In this document: positions 56,752 through 64,000 of the stretch, one piece after another | How the letters are laid out: each line of letters begins with the position of its first letter | Position numbering within the stretch: position 1 is the stretch's first letter | Assembly (NCBI GenBank): GCA_017559185.1 | Contig: JAFYSU010000014.1 | Location: 1-64,000, forward strand | Direction of reading: 5' to 3' | DNA length: 64,000 nt | From: Oscillospiraceae bacterium | GTDB lineage: Bacteria > Bacillota > Clostridia > Oscillospirales > Ruminococcaceae | The notes under the pieces: generated by a model | Told to the model about the DNA's origin: nothing | Seen by the model: the letters and a program-made list of their open reading frames with translations, nothing else | Databases searched by the model: none | Position numbers and translations under genes: made by a program

Positions 56752-57027
56752 ATGACTAAAACAGATCTTATCAGCGCAGTAGCAGCTAAAACCGAATTTT
56801 CCAAAAAAGACAGCGAAATGATGGTAAATGCTGTTCTCGATTGCATTACCGAAGCACTGGCTTCCGGTGATAAAGTTTCCTTGGTTGGCTTTGGTACTTT
56901 TGAAGTAAAAGAAAGAGCTGAAAGACAGGGTATCAACCCACAGACCAAAGAAAAAATGACAATTGCTGCTTCTAAACTGCCATCTTTCAAAGCAGGTAAA
57001 GCCCTGAAAGACGCTGTTGCAAAATAA
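56752..57027 (+). CDS. hup: DNA-binding protein HU
   Basis: A 91-residue histone-like protein that bends DNA. '[19 protein letters not shown]', '[20 protein letters not shown]' and '[20 protein letters not shown]' are the full family pattern, including the DNA-binding arm with the I-N-P tip. It follows mazG by 43 bases with GGAGG before the ATG. Confidence 0.97.
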   Translation: MTKTDLISAVAAKTEFSKKDSEMMVNAVLDCITEALASGDKVSLVGFGTFEVKERAERQGINPQTKEKMTIAASKLPSFKAGKALKDAVAK

Positions 57028-57105
57028 GCATCATTAATATTTAGGGTGGAAGCTCTGCCGTTGTACGGGGGAGAGTCTGCCCTTGTTTTTTTAGGAGGGT
57101 AGTTT

Positions 57106-57294
57106 GTGAGACTTGATAAATATTTAAAAGTCAGCCGTCTTATTAAGCGCAGAACGATTGCAAACGAAGCCTGTGATGCAGGCAGGGTAATGCTTAACGG
57201 GAAAATTGCCCGTGCATCGACTGCTGTTAAGGAGGGCGACATAATTGAAATACAAATGGGAAAAAGCCCTCTGAAGGCGGAAATCTTAAAATAA
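57106..57294 (+). CDS. rqcP: S4-domain RNA-binding protein (RqcP/YabO-like)
   Basis: A 62-residue S4 protein, 'MRLDKYLKVSRLIKRRTIAN' and 'CDAGRVMLNGKIARAST', shorter than the usual 80-90. RqcP helps RqcH add Ala tails on stalled ribosomes. Its place between hup/mazG and yabP is the same as yabO in Bacillus, which supports the assignment. GGAGG precedes a GTG start. Confidence 0.9.
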   Translation: MRLDKYLKVSRLIKRRTIANEACDAGRVMLNGKIARASTAVKEGDIIEIQMGKSPLKAEILK

Positions 57295-57349
57295 GCGAAA
57301 TTGCTACCAAAGATGCCGCAACAACATACTACAGAATAATAGAATGAGT

Positions 57350-57377
57350 AAAAGCCGCACGCTTGTGCGGCTTTTGT
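57350..57377 (+). terminator. Terminator between rqcP and yabP
   Basis: Stem AAAAGCCGCAC / GTGCGGCTTTT with a 3-base loop, followed by GTTG. Confidence 0.85.
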
Positions 57378-57431
57378 TGTGGAATAATTTGTACCTTAAA
57401 CAGCATACACTTGGACAAGGAGGTGTATGAT

Positions 57432-57713
57432 ATGGCGGAAAACAAAAAAACCGTGCAGCTGCCGCACAACATTATTATGGAAAACCGAAGAAAACTCAAT
57501 CTTACAGGTGTAAGCGATATTGACAGCTTTGATGAGGAAACGGTAATAGTTTTTACCGAGCAAGGAGAACTTACCATAAGGGGAAGCAACCTGCACATAA
57601 ACAAAATTGATGTTGAAGCAGGCGAACTGGACCTTGAGGGGGCAATAAATTCGCTAAGCTATACCGATAACAAGCCGCACAAGGGCGGTATGCTGTCACG
57701 CTTTTTCAGCTGA
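57432..57713 (+). CDS. yabP: Sporulation protein YabP
   Basis: About 93 residues: 'QLPHNIIMENRRKLNLTGVS', 'VIVFTEQGELTIRGSNLHIN' and 'AINSLSYTDN'. In Bacillus yabP is needed for spore coat assembly. Its presence with yabQ is a marker of a spore-forming lineage. ATG 57432 follows AAGGAGG; the longer frame from 57363 begins in the terminator. Confidence 0.95.
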   Translation: MAENKKTVQLPHNIIMENRRKLNLTGVSDIDSFDEETVIVFTEQGELTIRGSNLHINKIDVEAGELDLEGAINSLSYTDNKPHKGGMLSRFFS

Positions 57714-57731
57714 CGCCAGGGGAGATAGCTC

Positions 57732-58316
57732 TTGGGAATATCATTGGCACATCAAACACAAACCTTTTTGATATCCTGTATGCTCGGTGTTGGGTTGGGC
57801 ATGGTTTATGACTGTATTCGTATCGCAAGAAAAGCTGTTAAGCACACTGCGTGGAGTATATCGCTTGTGGATGTGTGCTTTTTTTTACTTGCTTCTTGGG
57901 GCAGCTTTTATTTCATGCTGAATAACAATATGGGCGAGGTAAGAGGGTTTGTTTTAGTGGGAGAATTGTTGGGCTTCCTTTTTTACCGGAATGCATTCAG
58001 TGAAGCGTTTTTAGGTCTTGGAATGGGTGCTGCGGAAGTGTTGGGTAAGGTGCTTAAAGTTGTACAAAAGCTGTTTTTTTGTCCTGTTTTGCGAATGCTT
58101 GGCGGCTTGCTTGCAGTGGGTTTAATACCTGTGAAAAATATAAAAAAAATGCTTAAAAAAATTCAGCTTCGCGTTAAAATTGTCTTGAAACGACAAAGGA
58201 TTATGTTGTATAATTTATTTGCTGTCAATTTTGGGCAGTGTAAAATTAAAAAGCACGAACACAGGTCTTTCGCCAATGAAGGAGGAGAGCTCAATGGCAG
58301 TGAGAAGACGAAATAA
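57732..58316 (+). CDS. yabQ: Spore coat assembly membrane protein YabQ
   Basis: A 194-residue protein with about four membrane helices in the first 130 residues ('LISCMLGVGLGMVYDCIRIA' is the conserved start) and a basic cytoplasmic tail. Works with YabP in coat and cortex formation in Bacillus. TTG start, 18 bases after yabP. It overlaps the divIC-like gene by 23 bases. Confidence 0.92.
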   Translation: MGISLAHQTQTFLISCMLGVGLGMVYDCIRIARKAVKHTAWSISLVDVCFFLLASWGSFYFMLNNNMGEVRGFVLVGELLGFLFYRNAFSEAFLGLGMGAAEVLGKVLKVVQKLFFCPVLRMLGGLLAVGLIPVKNIKKMLKKIQLRVKIVLKRQRIMLYNLFAVNFGQCKIKKHEHRSFANEGGELNGSEKTK

Positions 58317-58584
58317 AATTAGTTTTCCTGTAATGCTGTTGGTTGCTGTTGGTGTGGCGTTTATTCTTATTCGGTTTGCGTCCTTGCAGATGCAGCTCGG
58401 AAGAGAAGAAAATGAATTGGCTCAAATACAGGAAAAGGTAAAGGCGCAAACAGTCGAAAACAAGGAATTGGAACGGCTGATAGCCATGGGCGATGACGAA
58501 GAATACCAAAAGCGTATTGCAATGGAACAGCTTAACTTTGCCTATTCTGACGAGAAAATTTATATTGATATTTCAGGGAATTAG
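58294..58584 (+). CDS. divIC: Septum formation protein DivIC/FtsB-like
   Basis: A 96-residue bitopic protein: basic N-terminus, one membrane helix at about 10-28 ('FPVMLLVAVGVAFILIRFAS'), then a coiled coil outside ('EENELAQIQEKVKAQTVENK'). DivIC forms a complex with FtsL and DivIB at the division site. ATG 58294 has AAGGAGG upstream. Confidence 0.92.
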   Translation: MAVRRRNKISFPVMLLVAVGVAFILIRFASLQMQLGREENELAQIQEKVKAQTVENKELERLIAMGDDEEYQKRIAMEQLNFAYSDEKIYIDISGN

Positions 58585-58619
58585 TGCATCCCGAATTTCG
58601 AGGAGGAAAAATTAAAACA

Positions 58620-59114
58620 ATGCAGGTTGAAGTTGGAAACATCGTAGAGGGTAAGGTTACCGGTATAACCAAATTTGGAGCATTTGTTGAACTGCCGGGT
58701 GGAAAAACCGGAATGGTTCACATCTCCGAAGTAGCATCTACTTATGTTAATGACATTTCTGAACACCTTACCGACGGTCAAACAGTAAAGGTTAAAGTAA
58801 TTGGCATTAACGAGGAGGGAAAAATCAGCCTTTCTATTAAAAAGGCAGAACCTCGTCCGGAACGCACAGAGCGTCCGCAGGGCCAGCGCTTTAACGGCGG
58901 CGGTTTCCAGAAAAATGCGCAGAACGGCGGCGGCAGACCTCCAAGAGCTCCAAGACGCGACATTACTTGGCAGCCTAAGGTTAGCGAAAAACCAACTTCC
59001 TTTGAAGATATGATGGCAAAATTCAAACAGACAAGTGACGACAAAATGTCCGACCTTAAAAAATACCGCGGCGAAGTAAAACGCGGAGCATCCAACCGCA
59101 GAGCTCGCGGATAA
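58620..59114 (+). CDS. yabR: S1-domain RNA-binding protein (YabR-like)
   Basis: About 164 residues. One S1 domain at residues 1-75 ('VEVGNIVEGKVTGITKFGAF', 'GMVHISEVAS'), then an Arg/Gly/Pro-rich disordered part, and a helical end 'SFEDMMAKFKQTSDDKMSDL'. RNA binding is expected; the role is unknown. It lies after divIC, as yabR does in Bacillus. ATG 58620 follows AGGAGG. Confidence 0.93.
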   Translation: MQVEVGNIVEGKVTGITKFGAFVELPGGKTGMVHISEVASTYVNDISEHLTDGQTVKVKVIGINEEGKISLSIKKAEPRPERTERPQGQRFNGGGFQKNAQNGGGRPPRAPRRDITWQPKVSEKPTSFEDMMAKFKQTSDDKMSDLKKYRGEVKRGASNRRARG

Positions 59115-59127
59115 TTTTAAAAAATTC

Positions 59128-59167
59128 CCGATGAACATCTTGTTTATAAGAAGTTCATCGGGTTTTA
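59128..59167 (+). terminator. Terminator after yabR
   Basis: Stem CCCGATGAAC / GTTCATCGGG (59128-59137, 59153-59162), then TTTT. Confidence 0.88.
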
Positions 59168-59181
59168 ATTTTAAGCTATTA

Positions 59182-59217
59182 AAAAATGGTGGCCTGATTT
59201 GTCAGACCACCATTTTT
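59182..59217 (-). terminator. Terminator after the chemoreceptor gene
   Basis: Arms AAAATGGTGG-C-CTGA and TCAG-ACCACCATTTT, T-rich on both outer sides, so usable on both strands; on minus it ends the chemoreceptor transcript. Confidence 0.85.
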
Positions 59218-59235
59218 ATGGTTATTTATTGATTT

Positions 59236-60948
59236 TTAGTTTTCTTCCCAAGAAAGAGAAGTGGAGCTGATGTTTTTCAGGCGGAATTTGCTAACCTGAT
59301 TTTTAAGCAGCTGAACCTGACCACTGAGCTCTTCACTTGTTGCCGCATATTCTTCTGCGGTAGCGGAGTTGGTTTGAACAACGCTGGAAATCTGGTCAAC
59401 ACCTTCGGTGATTTGAGAAACAGCCTCGGCCTGAGCGTTGGAAGCCATAGAGATTTCTTCGATAATCTGTGTTACCTGATTGGTTCCGTCAACAACAGCA
59501 ATCATTGCTTTTGCGGTTTGGTCTGCAATTTGTGTACCTTCTTCAACTGCTTGGATGGATTCTTCAATCAGTTTGGAGGTGCTTGCAGCAGCTTCGGCAG
59601 ATTTTTGAGCAAGGTTACGAACTTCGTCAGCAACTACTGCAAAGCCTTTACCTGCTGCGCCTGCTCTTGCAGCTTCAACGGCAGCGTTCAACGCAAGGAT
59701 ATTTGTCTGGAATGCAATGTCATCAATAGTTTTAATGATTTTGCCGATTTCCTGAGATTTTTCGCTGATGTTGTTCATAGCGGAAATCATGGTCTGCATC
59801 TGGCGGTTGCTTTCAAGAACATTCTGAACGGATTTTTCGGAATGAACTTTAGCATTAGCAGCATGCTCGGCATTCTGCTGAATTTGCAGAGCAACATCGT
59901 TAATATTAGCGGAAAGCTGCTGAATGCTGCTTGCCTGTTCGGTAGAGCCCTGAGAAAGTGCCTGAGAACCATCAGCCATCTGGTGTGCACCTGCAGAAAC
60001 TTCGTCAGCAGAGTTATTGATTTCGGTCATTGTGTGGGTAAGACCTTCCACAATAAGGTCGGTGGAAGCAAGCAGAGGGGAGAATTCACCAATGTAAGCT
60101 TCACGGCGTTCACTTTCTACGGTGAAGTTGCCATGACTGATTTCTTCCAAAATCATGCCCATGTCACGAATGATATCTCGGGTGTAAGCACAAAGTGTCT
60201 GCATACTGTTTGCAAGACTTCCGAGTTCATCCAAGGATTCATACTCGATATGGATGTCGAAATTGCCCTGTGCCATGTCTTTTGCAGCTTTTTCGATTTC
60301 CTGCAAAGGTTTTCTGATAGCGCGGGTGATATAGGTAGCTATGCTTATCATGATAACAACTGCAATAGCACCAAAGCTATACATGAATACCATTGTTGTG
60401 TAAACCAGACGCTGTGCTTTTGCGTAAATCGCTTCGGTAACAGTTACAGCTTCTTGGTCAATTGCCTGAGCAGACTGGGAAAGCTGCAACAGGTATGGTT
60501 CGTAGGTCTGCATATAGTACATGCGAGCAGCTTCTGTATCCTCGGAATTGTTTATCAAGGTGATAAGCTCCTGACGAGCAGATTTTTCTTTGCTCAGGTA
60601 AGTCTTACATTCTTGAATAAGACCTGCATCGCCAGTAAAGCTCTGCTCCAGCTGTGCCAAAGCTTCCTCGGCGGATTTCAGTTCTGCATCAGCAGCGGCA
60701 AGATACTGCGAAGTCATTTCCGCATCCGGGGTCATGATGGCATAACCAAAGTTTTTGCCTGCGGATTCCAAGTTGTTGTCCATCTGACGGGCAACGCTTA
60801 CAACACTGTAACCCTGTTCGTAAAAGTCGGTAAAGTTTACACCGTTCTTGCGCATGTCATCCATGGATGCCCAAAGTGTGAAACCGTACAGAACCAAAAT
60901 TACGGAGAAAGTAATGAGTAATTTTTGCCCTATGCGTTTATTTTTCAT
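59236..60948 (-). CDS. Methyl-accepting chemotaxis protein
   Basis: About 570 residues. Membrane helix at about 8-28, an outside four-helix-bundle sensor (about 30-185), a second helix at about 190-212, HAMP (about 212-265) and the cytoplasmic signalling domain with the hairpin tip '[20 protein letters not shown]' and '[20 protein letters not shown]'. It senses an unknown small molecule and signals to CheA/CheW for swimming, fitting the flagellin gene. Start ATG 60948 follows AAGGAGA; the frame to 61020 lacks a site. No CheR-docking tail is seen. Confidence 0.96.
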   Translation of the reverse strand: MKNKRIGQKLLITFSVILVLYGFTLWASMDDMRKNGVNFTDFYEQGYSVVSVARQMDNNLESAGKNFGYAIMTPDAEMTSQYLAAADAELKSAEEALAQLEQSFTGDAGLIQECKTYLSKEKSARQELITLINNSEDTEAARMYYMQTYEPYLLQLSQSAQAIDQEAVTVTEAIYAKAQRLVYTTMVFMYSFGAIAVVIMISIATYITRAIRKPLQEIEKAAKDMAQGNFDIHIEYESLDELGSLANSMQTLCAYTRDIIRDMGMILEEISHGNFTVESERREAYIGEFSPLLASTDLIVEGLTHTMTEINNSADEVSAGAHQMADGSQALSQGSTEQASSIQQLSANINDVALQIQQNAEHAANAKVHSEKSVQNVLESNRQMQTMISAMNNISEKSQEIGKIIKTIDDIAFQTNILALNAAVEAARAGAAGKGFAVVADEVRNLAQKSAEAAASTSKLIEESIQAVEEGTQIADQTAKAMIAVVDGTNQVTQIIEEISMASNAQAEAVSQITEGVDQISSVVQTNSATAEEYAATSEELSGQVQLLKNQVSKFRLKNISSTSLSWEEN

Positions 60949-61213
60949 ACATTCGTCTCCTTTACGTTTGTAATAAATGATGAATATTTGTTGGTTTAAA
61001 TCTGAATTTAAACCGTTCAATAATGCTTTCGTTCACATATTTTTGTTACATCATACAAGCGAAATCATTATTAAATAAATCTACACACTTACATTATCCT
61101 AACAAAAACTGCTAAATGCAAGAAATTTTTGAAAAAAATTTAACAATTAGACTATTTTTGGGATTATGTACTATTTTATCAAATGTTAATTGGCAAGATT
61201 GCTGTTCCGTGTA

Positions 61214-61879
61214 TTAAAGTGGCAGCGATAAGAAATGTATTGTTTCGTAAAGTTCCGAAACCGAATTTGCCAAAGCTGTGGGGTGGAGTTTTTGCAGCTG
61301 ACAAACGGGGCGATATCCCCATGTAACTGCGATGCATGGAATTTTTGCGGCCGCAGCAGTTTTTACATCGACATCCGAATCACCAACAAATATGCAATGG
61401 TCTGCCGATACATTTAACTCCCGAAGAATTTTGAATACCGTTTCGGCAGAGGGCTTTAACGGAAGTCCATCGGTTTTGCCAAGACACATATCAAAAATGT
61501 CATCGAACTTTTCACGGCAAATTTCGCACACAAAGCTGTGAGGCTTGTTGGAACAAACCGCAAGCTTAAAACCTTCGTTTTTAAGCTGTAAAAGCATTTG
61601 CGGTATTCCGTCATATGGTACGGAACGGCACAAAAAGTGATTATCATAAAAGTCGTGGCTTTCATTATAAACGGTTTGATAAACGGAGTCGGTAAGCTTT
61701 TCGCTTGGTATGGAACGCTTTACCAAATCGGAAAAGCCATGTCCTACAAGTGACGGGAAAATATCTTGAGGAATAGGCGGAAGACCTGCCTTTGCAAGAC
61801 CGTGGTTTATTGCATCGTTTAAATCGGCAATACTGTTGAACAAAGTACCGTCCAGGTCAAATATAATGAGTTTTTGCAT
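61214..61879 (-). CDS. HAD-family hydrolase (phosphoglycolate phosphatase-like)
   Basis: About 221 residues. Motif I 'IFDLDGTLFNSIADLNDAI', motif II 'AVCSNKPHSFV', and motif IV 'HCIFVGDSDVDVKTAAAAKI' are intact, with the Gph/PGMB-type alpha cap at about 15-85. It removes phosphate from a small metabolite, possibly 2-phosphoglycolate or a sugar phosphate. ATG 61879 has GGAG-type site; an ATG-like start at 61906 has none. Confidence 0.92.
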   Translation of the reverse strand: MQKLIIFDLDGTLFNSIADLNDAINHGLAKAGLPPIPQDIFPSLVGHGFSDLVKRSIPSEKLTDSVYQTVYNESHDFYDNHFLCRSVPYDGIPQMLLQLKNEGFKLAVCSNKPHSFVCEICREKFDDIFDMCLGKTDGLPLKPSAETVFKILRELNVSADHCIFVGDSDVDVKTAAAAKIPCIAVTWGYRPVCQLQKLHPTALANSVSELYETIHFLSLPL

Positions 61880-62035
61880 AATGAATATCACTCCGAAAAT
61901 AAGCATATTTTGTAAAGTATTGCATAAAACATAAAAATAATCCAGACATTAAAGTTTTAAACATAAAAATCAAGAACAATTGACATATGTATATTTGCGC
62001 AGTATACTGTAGCAAAAGCGGATTGCTCCGCAAAT

Positions 62036-62133
62036 ATACGCAGGGGAGCTGGGTGAACCCGGCTGAGATTGACTGTGATACACAGGCTGAACCCTTATAC
62101 CTGAACTGGATAATGCCAGCGTAGGAAAGCGAG
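62036..62133 (+). ncRNA. TPP (thi-box) riboswitch
   Basis: Core segments of the thiamine pyrophosphate aptamer are all present in order: CAGGGGAGC, GGCTGAGA, ACCCTTATACCTGAACTGG and ATAATGCCAGCGTAGGAAAG. Bound TPP should favour the terminator that follows, turning off thiT. Confidence 0.97.
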
Positions 62134-62151
62134 TAAAACAGGATTTTAGTG

Positions 62152-62184
62152 CCTTTCTGCATGGTTTTGCGGAAAGGTGTTTTT
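62152..62184 (+). terminator. Riboswitch-controlled terminator
   Basis: Stem CCTTTCTGC / GCGGAAAGG (62152-62160, 62169-62177, one G-U pair) followed by TGTTTTTT. Confidence 0.88.
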
Positions 62185-62233
62185 TATTTTCCCGGTTTGC
62201 TGCTTTGCCGTAACAAGAAAGGAAAGTGAAAAC

Positions 62234-62869
62234 ATGAAACAAATTAACACGAAGCGAATGGTTGAAAGCGGTTTGATGATGGCGCTTGCGGTACTGCTGT
62301 CAATGATGAAAATTTTTCAGCTGCCGTACGGAGGCTCGGTTACTGCTTTAAGCATGCTGCCAATGCTGCTGTTGGCGTATCGTTACGGTATGGCATGGGG
62401 GGCTGCATCATGCTTTGCTTACAGTCTTGCCCAATTACTTCAAGGACTTGCAGAGGGTTCGCTTAAAGGGCTTACAATGCAGGCGTTTGCCGGATGTATG
62501 TTTTTTGATTATATTTTGGCGTTTACTGTTTTGTGTTTAGGTGGAGTATTTAAAGGGAAAATGAGAAGCGAGGGTGCTTCAATAGCGTGCGGAACGGCAC
62601 TTGCGTGTATATGCAGGTATTTGTGCCATATAATTTCGGGATATTTGTTCTTTGGAGATTATGCTGAGTGGTTTTTTACGGAATCGGGATTCCCTTTGGG
62701 AAATGAAGTGCTTGGCTTATTCAGCGGAAAAGCATTGGCACTGATATATTCCATAATATATAACGGTACATTCATGATACCTGAAACTGTTATAACAACA
62801 GCGGCAGCAATACCTGTGATAAACATGATAATGCGTGTTGCACCAAAAGACGAAACACAATGTGCATAA
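62234..62869 (+). CDS. thiT: Thiamine transporter ThiT (ECF S component)
   Basis: A 211-residue membrane protein with about six helices that binds thiamine outside and works with the shared ECF energising module (not in the window). 'KRMVESGLMMALAVLLSMMK' and 'SVTALSMLPMLLLAYRYGMA' with 'WGAASCFAYSLAQLLQG' are typical, including the substrate-site aromatics. The TPP riboswitch upstream confirms the ligand. ATG 62234 follows AAAGGAAAG; earlier frame positions lie in the terminator. Confidence 0.96.
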   Translation: MKQINTKRMVESGLMMALAVLLSMMKIFQLPYGGSVTALSMLPMLLLAYRYGMAWGAASCFAYSLAQLLQGLAEGSLKGLTMQAFAGCMFFDYILAFTVLCLGGVFKGKMRSEGASIACGTALACICRYLCHIISGYLFFGDYAEWFFTESGFPLGNEVLGLFSGKALALIYSIIYNGTFMIPETVITTAAAIPVINMIMRVAPKDETQCA

Positions 62870-62883
62870 AATAAAGAAAAAAG

Positions 62884-62930
62884 ACCGTATATTCTTATTG
62901 ACTCAATAAAGAATATACGGTTATTTTTTT
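62884..62930 (+). terminator. Terminator after thiT
   Basis: Stem CCGTATATTCTT / AAGAATATACGG with inner ATTGA/TCAAT pairing, followed by TTATTTTTTT. Confidence 0.9.
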
Positions 62931-63088
62931 GTGCGGTTAAGAAAAGCTGCGATTTGTGTAGAGGGTAGCAGGAAACAAAAACGGTTTGTTGTAATTATTT
63001 ATATTTGATGTTAAATTCAGAATAATGCATTTTAATATGTAAAGGATGCACAAAAATAAGTTTGATTTTATTTATTTACTAAAAATAG

Positions 63089-63117
63089 TTGCGATTTTGA
63101 TAAAAAAACGGTATTAT
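63089..63117 (+). promoter_or_regulatory. Promoter of the ROK regulator gene
   Basis: TTGCGA (63089-63094), 17 bases, TATTAT (63112-63117), in an AT-rich stretch. The rest of the 339-base gap holds only the thiT terminator and nothing else I can support. Confidence 0.5.
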
Positions 63118-63208
63118 AAACATTGGAAAATAATGATACAGGGCATACAGTTTTATCATAGGTAATAAAAGTTTGTATTGGATTAGATTACGACAGGAGG
63201 AATTTAAA

Positions 63209-64000
63209 GTGGATCAATATGTAGGGCAGCCACAATTCCTTAAGGAAGTAAACTATAATATCGTCAATAATCTTATAGCAGAAAAAGGTCCGATATCAAA
63301 ACCTCAAATATCACAAATAACGGGGTTAAGTCTGCCGACGGTAAATAAGATAGTTTACTATCTTGAAGGGCAAAAAAGAATAAAAGAAGCAGGTACTACC
63401 ACGGGCTTGGGCAGAAAAGCTATTTTATATGTTACCAACGAGGAGCTTGGTAATATACTCACGCTTTCGCTTAACGGAAAAAGCTTTACCTGCTGTGTAG
63501 TGAATATGATTGGGGATATAATACATCGCTTTACTACAGAGCTGGATACCACCGACTATGATTCGTCAATACGCTGTGTTATGTCCGCGGTGGAAAGACT
63601 TATGGACAACTGCAGCGCAAAGGTGATGTCGATTGGGGTTGGACTTCCGGCTTGGGTAGGTTTAAGCGGCGTTGTTATAAATGCACCAACTGTTCCTGTT
63701 TGGAATAATGTTGACTTGCGCAAAGTACTGTCCGACCAGTTTAATGTTCCTGTGTATGTTGAAAGCAATGTTCGTTTTGCAACAATTGGATATTACGCTT
63801 GGACACTTAAAAAGGCATATCACGATATGGTATATATATCGGTAGACAAAGAGCTGTCGTCAGGTATGATTCTTAACGACAAGCTGTACAGTGGTTACAG
63901 CTGCTTTGCCGGTGCTTGCGGATATATGAGTATAAGCGAGAATATTCCAAAAGGAAAGCTGCTTGGAGATTATGTTTCCGAAATAGTTGAAAAGATGCGT
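63209..64000 (+). CDS. ROK-family transcriptional regulator (C-terminus outside window)
   Basis: 264 residues are visible, still open at the window end. GTG start with AGGAGG nine bases upstream. The N-terminal winged helix spans about 15-65 ('GPISKPQISQITGLSLPTVN'), followed by a ROK/ASKHA sugar-kinase-like domain. The catalytic Asp region, usually E-N-D-A-N, reads E-S-N-V-R, and the zinc-site G-H-M reads G-Y-M ('GACGYMSI'), so kinase activity is unlikely. It probably senses a sugar and represses a sugar-use operon lying beyond the window. XylR/NagC-like. Confidence 0.9.
   Translation, partial: MDQYVGQPQFLKEVNYNIVNNLIAEKGPISKPQISQITGLSLPTVNKIVYYLEGQKRIKEAGTTTGLGRKAILYVTNEELGNILTLSLNGKSFTCCVVNMIGDIIHRFTTELDTTDYDSSIRCVMSAVERLMDNCSAKVMSIGVGLPAWVGLSGVVINAPTVPVWNNVDLRKVLSDQFNVPVYVESNVRFATIGYYAWTLKKAYHDMVYISVDKELSSGMILNDKLYSGYSCFAGACGYMSISENIPKGKLLGDYVSEIVEKMR

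Overview
The window is a low-to-mid GC, Gram-positive chromosome segment, most likely from a motile, spore-forming, anaerobic clostridium of the Oscillospiraceae/Ruminococcaceae type. The evidence is strong AGGAGG ribosome sites, many TTG and GTG starts, CIRCE-controlled groESL, a LexA/DinR-type SOS box before uvrB, the yabP-yabQ-divIC-yabR block of spore-formers, a csrA-flagellin locus, purine synthesis that uses a separate PurO-type IMP cyclohydrolase and a stand-alone AICAR transformylase, and short palindromic repeats of a kind I recall from gut clostridia. The organism assignment is inference from gene content; there is no rRNA here.

Layout. 1-2.7 kb (minus strand): MarR regulator with a MATE pump (cut by the window edge), an esterase, and a DUF218 membrane protein. 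2.9-4.9 kb: groES-groEL under CIRCE. 5-8.7 kb: a 42-residue small protein, a zinc-ribbon/TPR membrane protein, a PadR regulator, and an NfeD-SPFH pair. 8.8-16.2 kb: purine genes purE-F-M-N, PurO-type cyclohydrolase, AICAR transformylase and purD, preceded by a leader with a 32-codon ORF and a terminator hairpin. 16.2-18.8 kb: a class B penicillin-binding protein and a DivIVA-like coiled-coil protein. 18.9-22.1 kb (minus): psd-pssA (phosphatidylethanolamine synthesis), udk and a pseudouridine synthase. 22.2-27.9 kb: radC, uvrB, uvrA.

27.9-32.8 kb is the accessory part: a mosaic of interspersed palindromic repeats, a cluster of six degenerate 20-bp dyads, csrA, another repeat, and a large flagellin with an internally duplicated variable region. 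An ABC importer of the NitT/TauT class follows (32.8-35.4 kb).

35.5-59.1 kb is a long housekeeping run on the plus strand: rimP-nusA-ylxR-ylxQ-infB-rbfA-nrnA-truB-ribF-rpsO-pnp (translation and RNA decay), recJ, the RelA/SpoT homologue, dtd, an MBL hydrolase, a HemZ-type radical SAM protein, a zinc-ribbon protein, a SpoVB-like flippase, mazG, HU, an S4 protein, yabP, yabQ, divIC and an S1 protein. 59.2-61.9 kb (minus): a chemoreceptor and a HAD phosphatase. 62.0-62.9 kb: a TPP riboswitch controlling the thiamine transporter thiT. The window ends inside a ROK-family regulator.

No complete mobile element, CRISPR array, phage, tRNA or rRNA was seen. The most notable unexplained structures are the dyad cluster before csrA, the purE leader ORF with its terminator, the 25-bp-arm hairpin in the pnp leader, and the nested repeats at 28.0-28.9 and 32.4-32.7 kb.
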